From DAOUAJ01 sp034433615 (GTDB lineage Bacteria > Chloroflexota > Anaerolineae > DUEN01): DNA of 10,544 nt. The notes under the pieces were generated by a model. That model saw nothing but the letters and a program-made list of their open reading frames with translations, searched no databases and had not been told where the DNA came from. This document shows positions 6,751-10,544 of the stretch, one piece after another. The translations under genes were made by a program, and so were the position numbers. The stretch's first letter is position 1, and every line of letters starts with the position of its first letter. The DNA lies in contig DAOUAJ010000372.1 in NCBI GenBank assembly GCA_034433615.1, forward strand, positions 1-10,544, in the 5' to 3' direction.

Positions 6751-7232
6751 AGCGCATCAAGGTCATCGTAGCGGTGAGCACTGACCGCTGGAACCGGCCG
6801 CTGGCCGAGCAGTACAAACGGCTCAAAAGCTCAGACACCGAACTCACGATCGTCAACATGGCCGTCATCGTTGAGCTGTCTCATACCGTGCCCCGGGTGT
6901 GGCGCACGGTCAAGCTCATGGGTCTGACCGAGAAGGTGGCCTCGGTGCGTTCGGCGGACATTCCTGTGCTGGAGATGGGTGACAGGGAACGGCTGCGCGA
7001 CGCCATTCTGCGGGCAAGTGAGGCGGCCATCGAGGCCGATAGGGCTGATGTGCTCGTGCTGGGCTGCGGCTCCATGTTTGGCGTGCGGGAGGAGATCGAA
7101 CGCCGCTACAAAGTCCCCGTGGTCGAGCCAGGCCTGGCCGCGCTGAAGCTCCTGGAATCGTTGCTGGCCCTGGGCTTGAGCCACAGCAAGAGGGCCTTTC
7201 GCCCGCCACCGGCGAAGCGGATTACGCTCTGA
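6747..7232 (+). CDS. Short Asp/Glu/hydantoin racemase homologue lacking the first catalytic half-site
   Basis: 161 residues, against about 220-250 for the family. The N-terminal 38 residues (MKRIKVIVAVSTDRWNRPLAEQY onward) match the usual first strand and helix. From about residue 40 the sequence resembles the part that normally follows the domain crossover (VPRVWRTVKLMGLTEKVASVR). The second catalytic motif VLGCGSMFG (Cys107) and the C-terminal VVEPGLAALKLLES plus LGLSHSKRAF, hydantoin-racemase-like, are intact. Missing is the block of about 75 residues with the GP-S-IE region, the first Cys and its DPG motif. The reading frame is open throughout, and its ATG overlaps the preceding stop. It could be a decayed gene, a partner subunit, an altered-function protein, or an assembly deletion. 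Classic two-cysteine racemase activity alone is unlikely. Confidence 0.75.
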   Translation: MKRIKVIVAVSTDRWNRPLAEQYKRLKSSDTELTIVNMAVIVELSHTVPRVWRTVKLMGLTEKVASVRSADIPVLEMGDRERLRDAILRASEAAIEADRADVLVLGCGSMFGVREEIERRYKVPVVEPGLAALKLLESLLALGLSHSKRAFRPPPAKRITL

Positions 7233-7426
7233 TTGAGGAAGGGGGGATGCCAACCAATATGAACATCGCATTGTGTCGGCTGCCATTCGCATGAAGCGCA
7301 CCAAAAGGAGGAACAGCGCTTCCCTCCCTGGGCCAGCCCCCATGATGCCGGGGATTCCCGATTTTATCAAATGGGCGGCGGGCTGGCGCCCCCCACATTA
7401 CATAATTATACGAGGAGGATAAAATT
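7233..7426 (+). other. Intergenic gap with tiny overlapping ORFs, no clear function
   Basis: 194 bp between the short racemase homologue and the peptide-binding protein. A GGAAGGGGGG site precedes a 15-codon ORF (7247-7294). Its TGA overlaps the ATG of a second ORF of 43 codons (from 7291) that ends just before the next gene. An AAAAGGAGGAAC Shine-Dalgarno-like stretch (7302-7313) has no usable start after it. Neither peptide resembles anything I know. Small GC-rich hairpins (for example CGGG-GATT-CCCG, then ATTTTAT, near 7350) are too weak to call a terminator. I find no convincing promoter, so the downstream gene is probably read through from upstream. Confidence 0.35.
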
Positions 7427-9058
7427 ATGAGAGGCCAGTTTTCGACTCCAGCCTTTTGGGGGTTGCTGATCGTGGTGACTTTGCTGTTGAGTCAGTGCGC
7501 GCCCGTTCCCGCACCGCCTGCGGCGCCAACGGCGATGCCGCCCACGGCCACGCCGGTGCCGCCCACACCGGTTAAGGAAAACGTCGCCGTCTACGCCCAC
7601 GTCACCACCTTCCCCGACATTGACCCCAGCATCAGTTTCTCCAACGACTCGGCGGTGACCTCTAACGCCTATGAGACGCTGGTCTGGTATAACCCACCCG
7701 GCAGCGCGGAGATCATACGCCCGGGGCTGGCCGAGCGCTGGGAGGCTAACGCCGGCGCCACCGAGTGGACCTTCTATTTGCGCAAGGGGGTCAAGTTCCA
7801 CGACGGCACCGGGATGAACGCCGAGGCGGTGAAGTATTCCATCGGGCGCACCATGACGTTGGGCCTGGGGGCTGCCTACATCTGGGATCCAGTGGAGGAG
7901 ATCAGGGTGGTAGACGAGTACACCGCTCATTTCAAACTGAAGTACCCCGCCCCGTTGGATCTCATCGCCGCCTCTGGCTACGGTGCCTGGATCTTCAGCC
8001 CAGCCTGCGTCGAGGCGCAGGGGGACAAGGCTAGCGAATGGTTCAACCAAGGCCATGACTGCGGCAGTGGCCCCTACACCATCGAAAGCTACGAGCGCGG
8101 CCAGCGACTGATCATGAAGAAGTTCGACGGCTACTGGGGCGGCTGGCAGCCGGGCCAGTTCGACCGCATCGTCTTCGAAATCGTCGAGGATCCCGTCGTC
8201 CGCCAGCAGATGATCGAGGCTGGTGAGGCCGACGTGACCTATGAGCTGCCGCGCGAGAACCTGGAGACCCTGGACGCCCGTCCGGATATCACTGTCTATA
8301 CCAATCCCAGTTTCCAGAACCTGCTCGGTTTGCTCAACCACCGCAAGCCCCCTCTGGATAACCCCAAGGTGCGCCAGGCGATCTCCTACGCTTTCCCCTA
8401 CAAACAGTTCATCGAAAGCGTCATGGCCGGCTACGCGACCCAGGCCTACGGCCCCATCCCCACCGGGATGTGGGGCCATAGCAAGGACCTCTTCCAGCAT
8501 TACTACGACCTGGACAAGGCCAAGGCGTTGCTGGCTGAAGCCGGTTACCCCGAAGGCGGCTTCAAGCTGCTCATGACCTATGCTACTGGCGACCTGGACG
8601 AGCAGCAGGTGGGCGAGCTTTGGAAGGCCGAGCTGGCCAAGCTGGGCATCGAATTGGAAGTTCAGGGCATGGCCTGGGAGGCCCAGTGGGACCTGGCCAA
8701 GTCCGATCCCACCAAGGCCCAGGACATCCTGGTCTTCTACTGGTGGCCGGATTACGTCTCGCCCTATAGCTTCCTATACAACATGTTCCATTGCGAGGAA
8801 GAGATCCTCTTTAACCTGGGCTACCATTGCAACCCCGAGTTCGACGCGCTCATTGATAGGGCCAACGAGCTTTCGGGCAGCGACCGGGCGGAAGCCGAGC
8901 GGCTGTTCATTGAGGCCCAGAAGATGCTCATCGAGAACGCGGATGCGATTTTCTTCTACGACGTAGCCAACACCCACGTCCTGCGCTCGGACATCAAGGG
9001 CTACGTGGACAACCCGGCCTACCCGCATGTGGTGTTCTTCTATCAACTCTCGCGGTAG
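7427..9058 (+). CDS. Family-5 peptide/nickel-type ABC transporter substrate-binding lipoprotein
   Basis: Extracellular lipid-anchored receptor of a Dpp/Opp-type importer, 543 residues, normal for the family. It has a signal segment at 10-22, a probable lipidated Cys24, a Pro/Thr/Ala linker to about 50, then the SBP_bac_5 domain. Hallmarks include PGLAERWEANAGATEWTFYLRKGVKFHDG (99-127), CGSGPYTIESYE (212-223) and DNPKVRQAISYAF (311-323). Mature-part cysteines 194/212 and 456/468 are placed to form two disulfides. The lipobox reads LLSQC, with Gln at -1 where Gly, Ala or Ser is usual. A GAGGAGG site sits 8 nt before the ATG. Racemase genes upstream and downstream suggest an amino-acid, peptide or hydantoin-like ligand. 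Family is secure; ligand is inferred. Confidence 0.94.
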   Translation: MRGQFSTPAFWGLLIVVTLLLSQCAPVPAPPAAPTAMPPTATPVPPTPVKENVAVYAHVTTFPDIDPSISFSNDSAVTSNAYETLVWYNPPGSAEIIRPGLAERWEANAGATEWTFYLRKGVKFHDGTGMNAEAVKYSIGRTMTLGLGAAYIWDPVEEIRVVDEYTAHFKLKYPAPLDLIAASGYGAWIFSPACVEAQGDKASEWFNQGHDCGSGPYTIESYERGQRLIMKKFDGYWGGWQPGQFDRIVFEIVEDPVVRQQMIEAGEADVTYELPRENLETLDARPDITVYTNPSFQNLLGLLNHRKPPLDNPKVRQAISYAFPYKQFIESVMAGYATQAYGPIPTGMWGHSKDLFQHYYDLDKAKALLAEAGYPEGGFKLLMTYATGDLDEQQVGELWKAELAKLGIELEVQGMAWEAQWDLAKSDPTKAQDILVFYWWPDYVSPYSFLYNMFHCEEEILFNLGYHCNPEFDALIDRANELSGSDRAEAERLFIEAQKMLIENADAIFFYDVANTHVLRSDIKGYVDNPAYPHVVFFYQLSR

Positions 9059-9113
9059 CGGTCCGCCCTGTCCCACAAGGTTGGTTTTCAGGGGTAAAGC
9101 ATCAAAGCGTACT

Positions 9114-9132
9114 GCACAAAAGCACTTTGTGC
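9114..9132 (+). promoter_or_regulatory. Small stem-loop just before the DppB-like permease start
   Basis: GCACAAA (9114-9120), loop AGCAC, TTTGTGC (9126-9132): a perfect 7-bp hairpin within the 84-nt gap, ending a few bases before the GGGAG ribosome site of the next gene. It could lower permease expression relative to the binding protein or act as an mRNA decay block. It is too A/T-rich and lacks a T tract to be a terminator. Confidence 0.45.
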
Positions 9133-9142
9133 CTCGGGAGAG

Positions 9143-10168
9143 ATGATGAGGAAATGGGAGTACATCGTCCGGCGGCTGGCACTGGCGGTGCTGGTGCTGG
9201 TGAGCATCTCGGTAATCACCTTCGTCATCGCCCGCATCGTCCCTTCTGACCCGGCCGCCCTCTGGGTAGGCCCTCGGCCGACCGAGGAGCAGATCGCTCA
9301 GGCCCGCCGCGAGTTAGAACTGGACAAGCCGCTATACGTCCAGTACCTGCGCTATGTGAGCGATCTGCTGCACGGTGACTTGGGCGTCTCGGTCAAGACG
9401 CACCAGCCCATCTTGCAGGACCTGAAGACGTACCTGCCGGCCACCATGGAACTGGTGCTCTTCGGCATGCTCATGGCTATCACCATCGGCATTCCGTTGG
9501 GCGTGCTCTCGGGCGCCAAGCGCAACAGCCTGCTGGATCATGCCAGCCGGCTGATGGCCATCGCCGGCGTCTCCATGCCCACTTTCTGGCTGGGTCTTCT
9601 GCTTCAGCTCCTCTTCTTCGGCAAGCTGGGGTGGTTGCCCCTGGGTGGACGGGTGGATCGCAACATCTCCCTTTACAACCCGGTGCAGCAGATCACCGGC
9701 TTCTACCTGGTGGACACGATAGTCAGCGGCAACTGGGCTGCTCTTAAAGATACCCTGATCCATCTTATCCTGCCCGCCTTCACCCTGGCTACTTATGCCA
9801 TCGGATTGAGCATTCGTATGACCCGCTCGACGATGATCGAGGTGCTGGAGGAGAAGTACATCATGGCCGCCCGGGCCGCCGGCCTGCCAGAGCGTACTAT
9901 CCTCTTCCGCTTGGCCCTGAAGAACGCCATCATTCCGACGCTGACCGTCCTGGGGCTTTCTTTCGTCTACTCGCTGACCGGGGCCATCCTGGTGGAAGTC
10001 ATCTTCTCATGGCCCGGCCTGGGCACCTACATCACCAACGCCATCCTCAACGTGGACTTTCCGGTCATCATGGCGGTGACGCTGATGGTCACGGTGTTCT
10101 ACGTTTTCATCAATCTGTTTCTCGATCTCTTGCAGGCGGCTCTGGACCCCCGGGTGACGCTCGGGTAG
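9143..10168 (+). CDS. DppB/OppB-type peptide ABC transporter permease
   Basis: First inner-membrane permease of the peptide-type importer, 341 residues. The N-terminus (RRLALAVLVLVSISVITFVIARIVPSDPAALW) is characteristic: one membrane span and then an external segment with RRELELDKPLYVQYLRYVSDLLHGDLGVS. The core permease domain follows from about residue 97, with the EAA loop at about 236-266 (EEKYIMAARAAGLPERTILFRLALKNAIIP). It ends LDPRVTLG, the usual DppB ending. Two ATGs are adjacent; either could start. It lies 84 nt after its binding protein. A DppC-type permease and DppD/F ATPases are expected next, but the following gene is instead a racemase homologue, so the rest of the transporter must lie beyond the window. 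Confidence 0.95.
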   Translation: MMRKWEYIVRRLALAVLVLVSISVITFVIARIVPSDPAALWVGPRPTEEQIAQARRELELDKPLYVQYLRYVSDLLHGDLGVSVKTHQPILQDLKTYLPATMELVLFGMLMAITIGIPLGVLSGAKRNSLLDHASRLMAIAGVSMPTFWLGLLLQLLFFGKLGWLPLGGRVDRNISLYNPVQQITGFYLVDTIVSGNWAALKDTLIHLILPAFTLATYAIGLSIRMTRSTMIEVLEEKYIMAARAAGLPERTILFRLALKNAIIPTLTVLGLSFVYSLTGAILVEVIFSWPGLGTYITNAILNVDFPVIMAVTLMVTVFYVFINLFLDLLQAALDPRVTLG

Positions 10169-10173
10169 CTTTC

Positions 10174-10201
10174 GAATGCGGAATGCGAAGTGCGGAATGG
10201 A
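10174..10201 (+). repeat. Four tandem 7-bp units between permease and next racemase gene
   Basis: GAATGCG, GAATGCG, AAGTGCG, GAATGGA in direct succession, two exact and two degenerate copies. They occupy most of the 53-nt gap after the permease stop and end just before the GGGAGGA ribosome site of the next gene. Copy number of such short units often varies between strains. No function is evident. Confidence 0.6.
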
Positions 10202-10221
10202 CAGGGAGGAGCGAACCGGGT

Positions 10222-10544
10222 GTGAAGATTCGTGTTATCGTGCCTGTGACGACTGAGGCGTTCGTGGCTGAGACCGACGCGGCCTACCGCGCCGCCGCCC
10301 GACCGCAGACGGTCATCAGCACCGTGGGCCTGGACCGGGGGCCGGCTTCGATTGAGTGCGACTACGAGGAGGCGCTGGCCGTGCCGGATGTGCTGGTCAA
10401 GGTGCGCCAGGCGGCAGAGGATGGCGTGGACGCGGTGGTGATTGACTGCATGATGGACCCGGGGCTGGACGCGGCGCGAGAGCTGGTGGAGGTCCCGGTG
10501 GTCGGCCCGGCCCAGGCGTCCTTCCACCTGGTGGCCATGCTGGC
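10222..10544 (+). CDS. Third Asp/Glu/hydantoin racemase superfamily gene (5' part only)
   Basis: A GTG-initiated frame, open to the window edge, gives 107 residues beginning VKIRVIVPVTTEAF. It shows the normal first half of the superfamily. The strand-turn STVGLDRGPASIECDYEEA (33-51) fits the usual GP-S-IE-D pattern. The first catalytic motif VVIDCMMDPGLDAAR has Cys76, followed by VPVVGPAQAS. This is exactly the block missing from the short homologue at 6747-7232. A GGGAGGA site lies 11 nt upstream of the GTG. The second catalytic Cys would be beyond the window. Its place straight after a DppB-like permease ties racemase function to this importer. Exact reaction is unknown. Confidence 0.85.
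   Translation, partial: MKIRVIVPVTTEAFVAETDAAYRAAARPQTVISTVGLDRGPASIECDYEEALAVPDVLVKVRQAAEDGVDAVVIDCMMDPGLDAARELVEVPVVGPAQASFHLVAML

Noticed and set aside
7350..7410. Terminator and new promoter before the peptide-binding protein
   Set aside because: The hairpin stem is only 4-5 bp, and no -35/-10 pair with acceptable spacing was found.
7406..8500. Long minus-strand open frame of 364 codons opposite the peptide-binding protein
   Set aside because: It is antisense to a clear family-5 binding-protein gene with all hallmarks. The translation is low-complexity, without a recognisable domain, and arises from GC-rich codon structure.

Overview
The window looks like chromosomal DNA from a free-living, moderately GC-rich bacterium. 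Chloroflexota (Anaerolineae/Caldilineae-like) is my best guess. Both transporter binding proteins are lipoproteins with long Pro/Ala/Thr-rich linkers straight after the lipidated Cys, and intergenic regions use clear sigma-70-type promoters with AGGAGG ribosome sites. The assignment is inference from style only; there is no rRNA or phylogenetic marker gene here.

Left half (minus strand, about 5107 down to 343): a compact carbohydrate-type (CUT1) ABC importer operon in the order solute-binding lipoprotein, permease 1, permease 2, MalK-like ATPase. It is driven by a near-consensus promoter (TTGACA-17-TATAGT) whose predicted start falls on the edge of a perfect 20-bp palindrome, a very good operator candidate. 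A long two-part stem-loop sits between the binding-protein gene and the first permease, a position that commonly sets binding protein above permeases. No glycosidase or sugar kinase is present to name the substrate. Downstream of the ATPase, a separate strong minus-strand promoter (TTGACA-17-TACCAT) reads off the left edge into about 130 nt of hairpin-rich sequence with two mutually exclusive helices: a candidate structured RNA (perhaps 6S-like) or riboregulatory leader.

Right half (plus strand, 5173 to the right edge): an IclR-family regulator with its own extended -10 promoter, transcribed divergently from the sugar operon. It is followed by two Asp/Glu/hydantoin racemase superfamily genes, which overlap each other, a family-5 peptide/opine/nickel-type binding lipoprotein, a DppB/OppB-type permease, and the start of a third racemase-superfamily gene cut by the window end. 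This looks like uptake plus stereochemical conversion of a peptide, hydantoin or amino-acid-like compound. The middle racemase homologue is only 161 residues. It appears to have lost about 75 internal residues, including the first catalytic cysteine.

The most useful second looks are the left-edge structured RNA, the palindrome at the sugar-operon start site, the inverted repeat over the iclR promoter, the racemase with the missing catalytic segment, and the three-racemase/peptide-importer arrangement. I see no CRISPR array, insertion sequence, tRNA, rRNA or phage gene.
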